Notes under the pieces: model-generated
Databases searched by the model: none
What the model saw: the letters and a program-made list of their open reading frames with translations, nothing else
What the model was told of the DNA's origin: nothing
Assembly: GCA_028023455.1 (NCBI GenBank)
Contig: JAQFVV010012420.1
Location: 374,001-438,000, forward strand
Length of the DNA: 64,000 nucleotides
DNA from: Epiperipatus broadwayi
Taxonomy: Eukaryota; Onychophora; Udeonychophora; Euonychophora; Peripatidae
Reading direction: 5' to 3'
Made by a program: the position numbers and the translations under genes
In this document: positions 1-11,867 of the stretch, piece after piece
Numbering within the stretch: the stretch's first letter is position 1
Layout: each line of letters begins with the position of its first letter

Positions 1-590
1 AAAAGATAGAGTATTTTGTCACAGGGAAATAACTACTTCAACTAAATTAGCTATATAGAGACCTGTTATTTTACCTAATTTATTATATGGAAATGAAACC
101 TGGACACTATATCAGTGCAATATAAAGATATTAGAAAAGTTTCATTTAATGATGCTCTGTAAAATTGTAAAAATATAATGGCAAGATCATAAAACTTACC
201 AATATGTTCATGAACTTGTTGAGGTGATAATATTGAATCCATTATTGTAAAATCACATCTTCATTGGATTGGACATATAAATCAAATGAACAACTAAAAA
301 GATATGTTGTGCTGAACTAGATTACAGTTTTTATGAGAGGGAGACCCCATCTACATTATAAGGATTATCTCAAGGACATTCTAAAGAAGTGCAATGGTCA
401 CTTGTTTCCATTGGAAAGATAGAAAAGAGAAAAGAATACATCAGAGTTATAATTAGATATGGTGTTGAAGTATTTCAGAAAGAAAAGTTTTCTGTTGAAG
501 AAACTAAAAGACTGCACATGAAAATATCAAATAAAGAGCAGTCTATAAGTGAATGTTTTTATGGTTCACAGATTGGTTTGTATAGTAATT
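1..590 (+). pseudogene. 3' part of a decayed non-LTR retrotransposon (LINE) reverse transcriptase
   Basis: Conceptual translation, with stops and frame changes, gives the C-terminal (thumb and tail) part of a LINE reverse transcriptase. LLYGNETWTLY lies at about 83-115, followed by a segment resembling the family's LEKFHL...W.GH region. GRPHLHYKDYLKDILKKC lies at about 337-395. The last open stretch (389-607) continues this domain and ends in a stop. Known family: the YG.ETWTL and GRP..R.KD motifs follow the catalytic palm in RTE/CR1-type pol proteins. Catalytic motifs are absent because the window starts inside the element. In-frame stops in the 130-330 interval show that it is dead. Clade assignment is uncertain. 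Confidence 0.7.
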
Positions 591-694
591 ACAAAACTCA
601 TTTCTAGAGTAATTTTTTTCCGCTCCTTTTTTTCTTTTGTTGGAATAGCCACAATTGTTTACGATTGACTCTTTATTATTTTATGTAAATTGCT

Positions 695-870
695 TACATC
701 AAAATTTGTACATATTAGTATAGATCAAGGATTTACTACATTAAATACTGATTTAAACAAAGCCAGCCAGTGACAAAGTTTAATCTCAATTATTTACATG
801 CCTATTCTGCATCTAGATCACCAGTTGCAAATTAGATTTTATATAGGTCATTGTAATGTAGACAATAAAA
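695..870 (+). repeat. Dispersed repeat R1, copy 1 (pairs with 6220-6385)
   Basis: This stretch and 6220-6385 align along their length. Both read TTAAATACTGA, then a shared CAATTATTTA block, then GCAAATTAGATTTTA followed by a TCATTG block. Divergence suggests an old interspersed family. No coding potential is seen, and the family was not recognised. Confidence 0.6.
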
Positions 871-2810
871 TTGGTGCAATCAATTTTAGAACATTGAACC
901 TTGTAGTCAGAAACAAAAACTGGTGCAACTGACAAATGCAATTTGACCTGAGAAAATTGAAGCATATAGGAAAGTGAGCAATTAGAAACACAACTGGTGC
1001 AGCAGTAATTAAAGAAATAGCTATCCCACCTCAATAATTGACTACAAATCTCTGTTATGTTAAAAACAAAAAAAATAATTAATTACTAGCTTACAATAAA
1101 GTTTAATGATATCACAGACTAATATAAGCAAGTTTGACATTAAAATCCAACTAATTAGAACAATATTCACATACCATGTTGAAGAATAATTGCTTATTAA
1201 GGAAGGTAAAATCAAGTTAGTGATATTATTCCACAGGATAAAAATTGAGATGATCGACCATTTGTGCAGAACAGTCAAACAATAAAAATTATCTTACAAA
1301 GAAATAATCTTTTAAACAGAATGATTATTTCATTTCTTTAGCTTCAAAGCATATAGTTGGACTAAATTGTAAATGGAGTAACATAGTGAGAGAAACTACA
1401 TGACTATGATGAGTTCTCAAAGACCTGGTTAGGGACTGTGTATATGGACATTTCCTTGTAGAAGCATTTCTTGAATAGTTACTCAGGACTTGCAGATTGA
1501 GAAAGTAAACAATTGTTTATATAAAGAGCTCAAGAAATGCTTACTTCATGAAATAATTCTAGAGTTATCTAGAAAATTTCAAACATAAATGGTAATTGAT
1601 AAAACAAATTTATCAAAAAGACAGAAAAAAAATCACGAGAAAATCAGAATCACAAAAGCAAATAATTGATTCTGCTATGGGAAAAGCTGTCACATAATAC
1701 AAAACAATAGCAATAAAATTGAGATATGTACTACCTGTGGTTGAAAGGGGCATATCACTAATGCATATTGTATAGCCAAAAGAGAAGGGACAAAAAATGA
1801 ACTTATGCAGCCATATGCATGTCAAAAAGTAAAAATAAAATATACATTAAAAACATAGCTCTGGCATATCATTTGTATTGAAAGAAGATTAGAATTATCA
1901 AACTGCAAAAATAAGATCGCCCCTCCCCTCAAAAAGTAATTCTTAAAGTCACAAAACATAAATGGAAATGGAGATTAAAATTCTCAGAAAAGTGTCAGCA
2001 ATTATAAAGACTAATAGAAAGACTAAAGTATTACCATTTTATATTGTTCAAAGCAAAATTAAACTAATTATAGGTCAGAACAAGAAATCAAAATTAGATT
2101 CCCAGGACTATTCAAGATAAGGTAGGAAAGGAGAAAAACCTATTATAAACAAGGCATATAAAGTGTAATTTGCTCAAAGAGAGTATGTTGAAAAATGAAC
2201 TACTTAAGGAAGGAACACTAAAAATTCATTAAAAAGTCTGATTACATTACACCTATTATCTTAATTACAAAGGCAGATAGGAAATTGTTGTGGCAATTAT
2301 CATTATGTGATAAATAAAAATCTGAATAAAAGTATCCAGTGCCAATTGCTAGAGAAATATTTGCACTTGTGAAAAAATTGTTGACATTTTGCAAAGTTAG
2401 AATTTAAATGTAGCATTTCATTGGATCCTGGTAAGTATAAGATCATCAACATTACTAACAGTAACAACACACACACTTTCATTGTAACTGTATAACAATA
2501 ACATTTCAAACAAAAAATTGATACCCTCTTCCAGAATATAGATGGTATTATTTATCAATTTGATAACATATTCATTCCCATGAATTTAGAATCATCACTA
2601 GGTCAAGTGAATGTCAGTTGAAAGTTAAATAAATTTGAAAGTCAACTTAATGAAATATTTATGAGCTAAAATTTCTCAGACATATAGTTAGTGAAAAGAG
2701 TAAACAATTAATTGTTCCTGAGAATATGCAAAATGCTCCAAGACCAACAAAAAATAAAGAGCTATGAGCTTTTTAAAAACTTGTTAATTATTTTGAATCT
2801 TTTCTAATGA
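871..2810. other. Intergenic A/T-rich DNA, nothing recognised
   Basis: Both strands show only short frames of low complexity. No splice-bounded exon, transposon motif, terminal repeat or tandem array was found by eye. Confidence 0.5.
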
Positions 2811-2814
2811 ATAA

Positions 2815-4150
2815 AATACAAGTAGTTCATTGGGTATATGATTTATTAAGAAAAAATTATAAATGGACATAGACTGAAAGCCAAGAAAATGTGTTTAATC
2901 AAATTAAGCTTATTTATTACAGTAGCAAGTTATGGATAATCCTTACTACTAATACTTCTGAATACAGCATAATGGCTGTATTAAACAAGGTCAATAGCAT
3001 ATGCATCTAAAATATCTAATACCGAAAAAAAAATTATAGTCAGTTGAACAAAGATTTCATTAATACTTGTAACATTTCAATAGTAACAGACCATAAATCA
3101 TTATTAAGCATATTTGCCAGTTCAAGATTTACTCCCAACCATTTAAATCTCTATTATGCTATGCTGGATGTTCATACAATCATGAACTATAAGAATATGA
3201 TGGAAAAACTAATTCAGCACATAGAATAATTGTTTTAAATTCCTGACAAATTGGAATTCAGAAGGCCAAAAGCTGAGTTAAATTACATTGATATTCTCTA
3301 ATCAAATGAGAAAACAGCAAAAAGGTATCAAACTGGACCAAGAATGATGAGATAAATGGAGGCAATCTGCAAATTGGTTAAAATTTCACTATCATTATTC
3401 TTTGGAAATGCAAAAATGAACTTCACTATATTCAAAATGTATATTATATATAATGATTAAATTATATCAACAATTGCCATGAAAAGAAACTTAAATTAAT
3501 TCACCATGGTCATCAACGAGTAGTAAGAACCAAAGCATTGATAAGAAGCTGCCTGCTGATCTAATATTAAACCATGTCAATCTATGTCTAAACTGCCAAA
3601 TAAAAACATATTGCATGCCCTAAGCCAACTAAAGTGTGGTAGAAAATCCATATTAGTTACACAGATATATTTTTTTTAGTAGTAGTAGATTCTTTTCCCA
3701 ATGGATAGAATACAGAAAATAAAAAATAACAGTATAAAATAAATAATAAAAAAAATTAAAAGGAAATCTTTTCATATTTAAGCTTTAAGATACTATGGTA
3801 TCTGATAATGGCTTTAGATTTATTTCCACTAAATTCGTTCAATACTTAATAAAATGGAGGGTCAAACAAGCCTACCATCCAGAGTTTAATGGTTTAGTGA
3901 AGACTGCAAATTACATTAAAAAAAGTTTCAATTAAAGTTGATCTAATTGACATTTAGGAAGATGCATTTACTATTATTATAATAACATGAAGCAGTAAGA
4001 CAAAAATCCATGCCAAAAATTGTTTGGATGGAAGTTTAGAAATATGTTATTTCTAAATAAGAAATGTCTTGAAAGTTAATGAGCAAAAAAAAATAGATTG
4101 AAGCAAACTGTAATAAGATTTTTGTTCATACAAATTGTGAAAGTACAGGC
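2815..4150 (+). pseudogene. Ty3/Gypsy retrotransposon pol relic (RNase H to integrase)
   Basis: Several frames on the plus strand match successive parts of a Ty3/Gypsy polyprotein. An RNase H part includes TDHKSLLSIF at about 3086-3115. An integrase core follows, with FSQWIEY at about 3690-3712, SDNGFRFIS at about 3799-3828 and HPEFNGL at about 3877-3897. Known family: integrase has the order FSKW, SDNG, HP.tNG around its catalytic acidic residues, and the aspartate of SDNG is still present. Stops and indels separate the blocks, so no single open frame survives. Protease and the catalytic YxDD of the reverse transcriptase were not found upstream, and no LTR could be paired with it. Confidence 0.75.
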
Positions 4151-5065
4151 AGAAGATAGAAAACAATTGAAGAAAACAAGAAGCAGTACTAATCTACACC
4201 ATGTGATATGATAATTTAGAAAATATCAAATATCAACATCACAGAAAATTCTACTATTTATAAGATGAAGCAGTAAAAGCAAACAAAATCACTAACGCAA
4301 TTGACAATACTTTTAAAAGACATTCACCAAGAATTAAGAGATAGCGAAAGTCTCCAGAATACTTAAAATATTTTGTAAGAAATTAATTTCTCTGAAATAG
4401 GAAAGAAAATTTCTAGGTATAAAGGTACTGAATCTAATTAGAGATTAGTTAGTCTCAAAAATAATTAAATAACAGGGTTTTCAAACTCAAAAAGATTATT
4501 TTAATTTAACAAATCACAGATTTAAAAACCATTACTAAATAACTTCTAAAAATGATAGGCTACTCCAAAGAAAAGAATAGATATGAAATTATGTAAATGG
4601 TAAATTGATTTCAAAGACTTTTTTTTTTTTTTTACTCTTGAAGAGTAAGCAATATAATTGGCATTTATCATCTTAACAAAGAGAGAATAATAAATGAGAT
4701 TACCTATGTTTTGAAGTAAATAAAGTAGATAAAGAGAGTTTCATAAAAAACCATCCCAATCTCCATTATTATTTAGTAAATATTTGGTTCAATATGAGTA
4801 TTTGTAATTGTAAGTAAAACTTTTAAAGTTCATATAGTTGCTCCCATAACTAAATATAGGAATTTGATATTAAATATAAATATTTGTAATTTTAAGACAG
4901 CCATATTTATTATATATATTCTGCAATAATAAATGTTTATTGCAACATATACATTATATAAATTATGTATAGTGAAGCTGCGATCTACATTGTATCAATA
5001 TACATGACTTCAATTATACACTATCCAAAAAATATATAAACAAATAAACAAAAAAAAAAAACAAT
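4151..5065. other. A/T-rich DNA, nothing recognised
   Basis: It follows the Gypsy relic and could include its degenerate 3' region. No polypurine tract/LTR boundary or conserved protein could be seen. A T-run lies at 4619-4633. Confidence 0.4.
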
Positions 5066-5069
5066 AACA

Positions 5070-5660
5070 TTCACAAATTTAATACACTTTAGGATACTCA
5101 AGCAGACATTTTTCATCTCTGGGCATTGTACTAATCATGTTTAAAAAAAAAAAATTAAATTTATAAATAAATTTTCAATTGAATCAGCTTAGAGTGTTGT
5201 ACACAATCATGTTATTAATAAAATTTTGTTAGTTTATTTTGAAAACACATACATTTTCCTTTTCCTTTATTATCTCTTACAAATTTAATATACAGCATAA
5301 TGCTAAAAGTTTTACAATATTTTAGAACATATTTAAAGTTTATACTGACTTAAAAGCATCAAAGCAATTAGAGATCGTAGTTTCTTGATAATGAGAGTAA
5401 TCTATTATGTTTCCATAAGAAAAAAAAGTTATTGAAGAAAAAAATATTAAGATATTTCACTGTTTACTTTATTTAAACAATAAAAATATGAAAAAATAAG
5501 TTTTTTTCCTTATTATTTTTCAATCACTGAAAAATATTTGTAAACATGACCCCTCAATTTATTATTGATAATACAGAATTATTATATTTAAAATTTTTTT
5601 GATTATACTATAATTTTAATTCATATATGCATAATGTACATATATATAAGTGCACATTGA
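5070..5660 (+). repeat. Diverged direct repeat R2, copy 1 (pairs with 9200-9840)
   Basis: The same order of blocks occurs here and at 9200-9840: a CATTTTTC-ATCT segment, AATAAATTTT, TTCCTTTATTAT, TATAATGCTAAAAGTTTTAC, a GACTTAAA segment, AATTAGAGA, AAAAGTTATTGAA, and finally TTTATTATT before TATATGCATA. The two copies are in the same orientation about 4.1 kb apart. They could be an old segmental duplication or a dispersed family. They lack the TG...CA ends and motif-bearing interior that would make them LTRs. Confidence 0.6.
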
Positions 5661-5790
5661 AAAATATGGTATATTTCTAATTCAATGAACAATAAGTATT
5701 CTATTTTAATCAAAATTTATCAACAAATCATGAACTATTATACAATAACTACAATGTATGCAAAGGAGTTTGGAACTAAAATATATATTG

Positions 5791-6189
5791 CAGGGATCCC
5801 CAACCTTTTTGCACTTAAGAGCACATTCTATAATACTGGCCAGGTGGCGGGCACCATTTATTTTTTTCAACCAGATGGTGGGCACCATTTATTTTTTCAA
5901 TGTAAATTTATAGTTGGATATTGTTAATAATACACATAATGTACAAAAAAATATTTATTTCAAAAATAAAATTTTAACATATAATTAACGTTTATATTTT
6001 TACGCTGTAAAAGTATAGTATGCTCTACAATTTGATTACAATATAATACAATAATTTATAAGAAATTTAAAAAATTAAATTTATTTGTATCAGAAAAATA
6101 ATTTTTTATCGTGTTCAGATAGTGGCAGGCACATGTAAAATGGTCTGCGGGCGCCATGGTTCCCGCGGGCATAGGGTTGGGGACCCCTG
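5791..6189. mobile_element. hAT-type MITE, copy A, with 8-bp target-site duplication
   Basis: The element starts CAGGGATCCCCAACCTTTTT and ends in its inverted complement GGGTTGGGGACCCCTG. It is flanked by perfect 8-bp direct repeats ATATATTG at 5783-5790 and 6190-6197. Known family: 8-bp duplications and CAGGGGTCCCCAACC-like termini belong to hAT transposons, including the SPIN/Charlie-like families. The interior (399 bp in total) has no transposase, so it is non-autonomous. It contains an internal duplication of the GGCGGGCACCATTTATTTTT block at about 5847-5902. Copy B at 32186-32477 has one such block and is shorter. Confidence 0.93.
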
Positions 6190-6219
6190 ATATATTGTGA
6201 CTTTACTGTATATCCATTT

Positions 6220-6385
6220 ATACATATTACTGTAGATCAGATATTTTATATATTAAATACTGAGTTAAACTAAATCAGTGAATTTTTTTTATTTGATCAA
6301 TTATTTAATTGCCCATTCAGCAATCAACATTATTGGCTGCAAATTAGATTTTACACTGATCATTGCAGAGTGACTAGTGAACTAT
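6220..6385 (+). repeat. Dispersed repeat R1, copy 2 (pairs with 695-870)
   Basis: It lies just downstream of the hAT element and aligns with 695-870 in the same orientation, sharing TTAAATACTGA and GCAAATTAGATTTTA. No coding content. Confidence 0.6.
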
Positions 6386-6544
6386 ATAGAATAGCTCTTT
6401 TAACTATTAGATTATTCAATTTTCTTTTCTTTTACTTTACTTGCCTTTAAATAAATTTAAAATAATCAATTAACATTCACGAATTTATTTATAAATATTT
6501 TGAAAACAATTCCTTGTTTTAATTAAAATACCAAATTTTAATTA

Positions 6545-8035
6545 AGCATAAGAAATCATCATCATGAATATCATTTTCAACCTCTATCAACCCATTGCAG
6601 AAAGAAAGTCTTTTAAGGTTTTATCCAGTTTCTCTTTCTCCTCCACTACCAACAAATTTCCTTATTTCATTTATCCACCTCATATGTGGTCTCTATGTAG
6701 ATCTTTTACAACCTCCTGGGATCTAATTTAAAAACCTCAAGTGTCTATTTATTATAATTTTTTATAACAAGAGATTAATTCCATCTATTATGTTTCTACT
6801 TATAAAAATAACCTACGAAGATATTAGTAGTTCTTAATTTGATTCTAATTCATGGTTATCAATCTTTATGTCCATTTTTCATTTTAGTGTTTATCTTTAA
6901 TCCTACTTTCTTACTTTCATCTGAAAATTCTTGCAATATTTCCTGAAGTTCAAAAGCATTATTTGTAAAAACAATCATATCATCTTCATATCTAGATAAT
7001 TTTAAAATTTTCAGTTTTCTTTTATTCTCTTACCCATGAACTATATTTCGCAAAACTGCTATACAACATTTTAAAGATATAAAATCATATTGCCTTATAT
7101 CCTTTTCAATGTTAATCTTCTTAGTATCAGCATGCAATTTAATCATTATTGCTCAGATTTTGATAAATATTCTTCAGAATATCTTTAAAGATTTACTATG
7201 GAAATGTTTAGAGATTCAAATGCCTTTTCATATTTTACAAATCCAAAGCAAAATGGCAACTCATATTCGTCAATCCTTTGTATAACTGCTCTCAATATTT
7301 GATGTTTCTCCCTGTGCTAAAACCATTTTTTAAGTCCAGTTTGTTATTTTGACTGGTTAGAATCTAAAATACAAAGTTTGCTGTAAATGAGTTGTAATTA
7401 GATTTTGTATAGAACTGATAGTAAAATCATAGATCTGTAATGTCATCTTCTTTATAACCTTAAATCAAAATATTATATTGTATTCTTTCAATTATCTGGA
7501 TATTTTTATCATTTAGGCATTAAGTATATAGCTTTGCCAACAATTTTCTATTTTATCACTTGCTTCCTTGTTAATAATAATTCTTACCTTTACACTGAAA
7601 ATATTTGGTGATTCAGAAGATATAATAATTATAGGGAATTCTTGTTTTTATTACTACATAATTCTTTAATTCATATTTTTCATGATGTTATCTCTTCTGT
7701 TAGTAATAATTCCACCTTATTGTTGAAACAATTTTTCAACATTAAGATGTTGGTTTACATTTTCCAGAATTTTTTTCCCTTGTGTAATTTTCCTTCCCAA
7801 TTCACAATGATATTTCGTTATATCATTATTAACCATTGTTTGTATCATTTTACAAAACTCCACAAACTTAATTTTTTTTAATGTATTATTTTTAAATATT
7901 TTCCTATTCCTTCTTTTATTCATACATTGTCTTGTCTCCGTTGAAAATTTACTGAATGAATTGCTTCTTTTTTTTTTCTACCAGCTATTTTGGCTGCAGT
8001 TCATAGTAGAATATCAATTATCTTTTGATGTGTTG
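6545..8035 (-). pseudogene. 5'-truncated, decayed RTE/BovB-type LINE (copy 2)
   Basis: This block aligns in order with the left 1.9 kb of the full-length RTE at 33452-37378, same strand. It begins with the CATCATCAT end at about 6558, which on the element's strand is the (ATG)n-type 3' tail typical of RTE elements. It then passes the C-terminal, palm and N-terminal parts of the reverse transcriptase, ending near 8035 in the region equivalent to about 35340. The reading frame is broken throughout. Open frames on the plus strand (7642-7881) are antisense shadows. The 5' truncation is the usual outcome of target-primed reverse transcription. Confidence 0.8.
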
Positions 8036-9199
8036 TTACTACACATATTAAAACTATAAAGTAACTTGAGAATTGGACATCAGCAACATACCAACACTTA
8101 TAATTAAGGACTACAGATTTACATAATAAAAGAATTTATAACAGACAATTTCTATTTTACATCATTTTATCCCATTAAATGCACAATATGTGGAACATGG
8201 AATCTTTGAGAAGTTTGTCATGTATACACACAAATTGATGGTAACAAAAATAAGTAATATATTTAAGCTTTAAAAACTCAGTTTATTTCCTATTTACCCT
8301 TCTTAATAATCAATTAATACAATAATACTAAAATATATAGGAAAATACATCAAAAGCATATAGATGTCTACACTAATATCATAATTAAAATATACCATTA
8401 AATATAGACTAATATTATTTTGTTATAAAATATTTAACAATAATAACTTGTTATTAAACAAGTGCCAAAAAACCTTATAATTATATATTATTTATTCATT
8501 GATCTAATTAGCTTAGTTGTTTGAAATAATAATGATGAGAATTCTCATCTTTCTTTTTATAAATGATAGACAAATGATTAACTTACACAGTAACTTAGTT
8601 GAATGATTGTTTTCTTTTCTTCCTGATTTGAATTAAAATAACTCAACTTTACCTGATCCTTTAGCTATTTTGATAGTAGTTAAATAAATCAAGATTTTAC
8701 TTTCTTCAAAACACTGTTGTTGTTCCATGGTAAAGTTCAATAAAAATGGCTAGAATATAAAGAACTTAGGAAAGACTAATCTTTAATATTTACTCAACCA
8801 TACTGCAAGTTGGTAATCAAAAATGTGTTTCTTTTTTGAATGATTGTCAGAAATCAAGTAAAGAATGAGTAATTTTATATTCATTCTCTTTTTATATTAA
8901 TCCTTTAACAGAGAAAATACCATATTTATTACATTAACTTTTTTCTCTGTCACCTATAAGACACTGTAATATTCTTTCCATACAATATGTAATTTGCCTT
9001 ATAAGTATGCTGTAAAAATGTCAGGAGTTAAGACTGTAGTACACTTGAGGAGAGATTAAAACAGATGGATCATCTTAAGCATCACTGAGTAAAGACGAGA
9101 AAAATTATTATTCTAATGTTAGGGGAAAACCTCTCTTTATACTAAGTATTAAATCTGTGAGAAAAAAGGTGTTAAATAGAAATATCCATTAAAAGTAAT
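8036..9199. other. A/T-rich DNA, nothing recognised
   Basis: No coding motif, terminal repeat or RNA structure stood out. Confidence 0.4.
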
Positions 9200-9840
9200 C
9201 TTTTTAATACATTTTACAATATATGAGCAGCCATTTTTCCATCTGAGTGCCATACATGATCACAATTAAAAAATAAAATAAAATAAAATATAGAAATAAA
9301 TTTTACAATAAGTCAGCACTCATTTATCCATCTCAAAGCATGGTATGTGATGTTTTAATAAATTTCTTCAATTTATATGAAAAGCACGTAATTTTATTTT
9401 TCCTTTATTATCCTGAATTAGTTAGTCAGTATTTCATTTTATAAAATTTTTTTTTTTAAGTATAATGCTAAAAGTTTTACAAAATTTAAGAATATATTTA
9501 AAGCTGACACTGACTTAAAGATATCAAACAATTAGAGAGATGATAGTTTATTAATAACAAGAAAAAGTTTCTATAATAGAAAAGTTATTGAAAAAAAAAA
9601 ATGCCCATAGTGTATTTAACTGCGATGAAAGTCGGACATATCACTATTCATTTTATTTAAAAAATAGAGTATACTAAGTTTTTCATATTTTTATTTTTTC
9701 AGTGAATGAATGAGTGAACATGTACTCAGTAAAAAGTATTTAGTTATGTACGCTCATTTTATTATTAACTATATATATATATTTAATTTTATTTATCCTA
9801 TAATGTTAATTTATATATGCATATTGTAATATAAAAAGTA
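9200..9840 (+). repeat. Diverged direct repeat R2, copy 2 (pairs with 5070-5660)
   Basis: See copy 1 for shared blocks. This copy also holds an (AAAAT)n stretch at about 9268-9291. Confidence 0.6.
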
Positions 9841-11275
9841 TCTGTGGATATATGTCTGTGTGATAAAAAGTATGTACACTTGTAGTTTGATAAACAATAA
9901 TTATTTTATTGTAATTATCAAAATATGATATATTATGTATGAACAAAATATAATGGATATCATGGCTCACATGATATATAGCAAACTTCAAAAGAAAGTT
10001 TATCTTCAGTAATTATAATAGTACATAAAAGATTAAATAATATTTGATCCTTATTGGGAGTAGTTTGCCAGTCCTTGTCACAACTTATTCTAGCACTTTA
10101 ATATAGTAAACTCTAAATTTATCACAACAAATTATAAAAAATTATTATCTACACTATTCATAAATAGCGAATTTTAAAGAAGTTTAATCAGATCATAAAA
10201 CTTCATACTCAATATATTTTTATATGTACATAAAGAAATAACTTTTTAATTAATATACTCCAAAACAATCTATAAAATTTATAAAATAAGTTAACTTGGG
10301 CTCAAAACTTTGCTATTTCTAAATCTCGGATTATTAATTTGGATAATATATAAAAAATAAAGATAGTAGTACTATCACTTAGTTTTCATTGGTTGCTCAA
10401 GCTTACAATAGATGATTCTGACTAAAGATGTCTAAAGTAAGCAGAGAAAGCCATGTAATACATTGTTTAGTATATCTAAAAAAACTAAACTTTAATAAAT
10501 TTTACTTATAATATTTTTGTATTTACAAATGAAAAAATCAATAATCTTCAATAAAAGATTAATGATGATTCTAATTTTAAAAAAATGTATAAAAGCTGTA
10601 TACTAACTGAATCTTTTTTTTTTTTTTCATTATTTATCTAATAAATATGTAGTTTTAAGAAGTATTAAATTCTTTCTATTTTTTTTATTCAATTTAATTT
10701 CAATTGTTGAAAATTTATAATTAGATAGTGATCCCATTTTAATTTTTTTGAAAATAATTGCCCAATTTTTTTATTATATTGTATTATTTAGTTTAAAAAG
10801 TGCTTCCTGTTACAGTAGAGATAAATTCCTAAAAAGATAAAGTTATGCAAATACACATTTAATAAGTCAAACATGGGTCTACTGTTACAATTAGTCTAGA
10901 CACTCACACAAAGACTCATAAACACTGTGTTGCATATATAACATTTTTGTTTAGTGATATTAGAAGTTGAATACTTAGTTAATGTGTGGATGATTAAAAA
11001 AAATGTTTATTTTTTTTAAATATTCTATTAATCAATAAAAATAATATATTTTAATTTATAGATTATGGCATTGTCCTGCATGATTTAATATAATGGCAGA
11101 GTAGTAAATTCAAAATCTAAAAATAATTGGATAATCCCCAACTGTAAAAACTTCTCTGTTCATCAATTGAATGAAACTATCTGCTAAACCTATTACTTTG
11201 ATGCTTCAATATCATATGATCTTTCAAAAAAAATTGATCCATATATTCATTAAAAAAATTTCTACTAATAAATGT
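9841..11275. other. A/T-rich DNA, nothing recognised
   Basis: Homopolymer and (AT)-rich runs only. The short frames here are not credible genes. Confidence 0.4.
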
Positions 11276-11380
11276 AATTATAAATATAGGGGATTTGAAC
11301 TCAGACTTATAAGCACCCACCAACTACCCACACTATCTCATACAACTGATACACATGACCATATACATGTAGAAAAGATA

Positions 11381-11430
11381 AATAATCACCAATATACGTA
11401 TTTCATGCTAAACCAGCATTCATCAGGAAC
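11381..11430 (-). ncRNA. Hammerhead ribozyme copy in the left palindrome arm, stem I broken
   Basis: On the minus strand the core reads CTGATGA (11420-11426), a perfect 5-bp stem II ATGCT/AGCAT with a 5-nt loop (11405-11419), GAAA (11401-11404), then a short self-pairing TACGTATA and TTGG. All conserved core bases are present. The 5' strand of stem I, which in the sister copy pairs with TTGGT, has been replaced by GAGTTC and does not pair. Self-cleavage is therefore doubtful. Confidence 0.65.
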
Positions 11431-11700
11431 TCCCACATATATATATAATCAGTGCTCAGTTTATATTAAGATAGCAAATCCTCACACTTTAACAGACAGG
11501 CTTTAATCTACTCAAATCTCCAACTTTTCAGCCATCCATATCATTGAAAATCTGATGATGGAAAGCCCAAATCCCATGCTGATGCCAGAATGGCTGAAAA
11601 GTTGGAGATTTGAGTAGATTGAAGCCTGTCCATTCAAGCGTGAGGATTTGCTATCTTAATATAAACTGAGCACTGATTATATATATATATGTGGAAGATG

Positions 11701-11760
11701 GTAATCTGGACCAACTGATGAATGCTGGTTTAGCATGAAATATGTATATTGGTGATTATT
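11701..11760 (+). ncRNA. Hammerhead ribozyme, intact core (best copy in the window)
   Basis: The order is stem I 5' strand TAATC-TGG-ACCAA (11702-11714), CTGATGA (11715-11721), stem II ATGCT-GGTTT-AGCAT (11722-11736), GAAA (11737-11740), stem III ATA-TG-TAT (11740-11747), cleavage-site A (11748), and stem I 3' strand TTGGT-GATTA (11749-11758). Stem I is 5 bp plus 5 bp with a 3-nt bulge on one side. Stem II is 5 perfect pairs. Stem III is only 3 bp, as is common in animal hammerheads, which may work as dimers. The predicted cleavage is after the AUA triplet at 11746-11748. Related copies at 29.9 and 45.2 kb carry compensatory changes, listed in the findings. Confidence 0.82.
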
Positions 11761-11867
11761 TATCTTTTCTACATGTGTGTGGTCATGTGTATCAGTTGTA
11801 TGAGATAGTGTGGATAGTTGGTGGGTGCTTGTAAGTCTGAGTTCAAATCCCTTATATTTACAATTAA

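Larger units (their letters stand above)
11276..11867. repeat. Large palindrome made of two inverted copies of a hammerhead/B-box repeat
   Basis: The left arm (about 11276-11535) is the inverted copy of the right arm (about 11591-11867), separated by about 55 bp. Near its outer end each arm holds a tRNA-like B-box (GAGTTCAAATCC at 11839-11850 on plus; its complement at 11291-11302). Further in is a hammerhead core, then a shared CTATCTTAATATAAACTGAG segment, then GGCTGAAAAGTTGGAG next to the spacer. The left arm lacks about 15 bp that the right arm has beside the ribozyme core. The open frame 11171-11506 is a by-product of the left arm, not a gene. Partial relatives lie at 29481-30020 and 45205-45290. 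Confidence 0.9.

Noticed and set aside
5070-9840. R2 direct repeats as LTRs of one 4.8-kb retrotransposon
   Set aside because: Ends lack TG...CA, no primer site or polypurine tract was found, and the interior holds unrelated hAT and RTE insertions on their own boundaries.
11552-11565. Another CTGATGA followed quickly by GAAA
   Set aside because: Only three bases separate the two boxes, so there is no stem II and no hammerhead fold.
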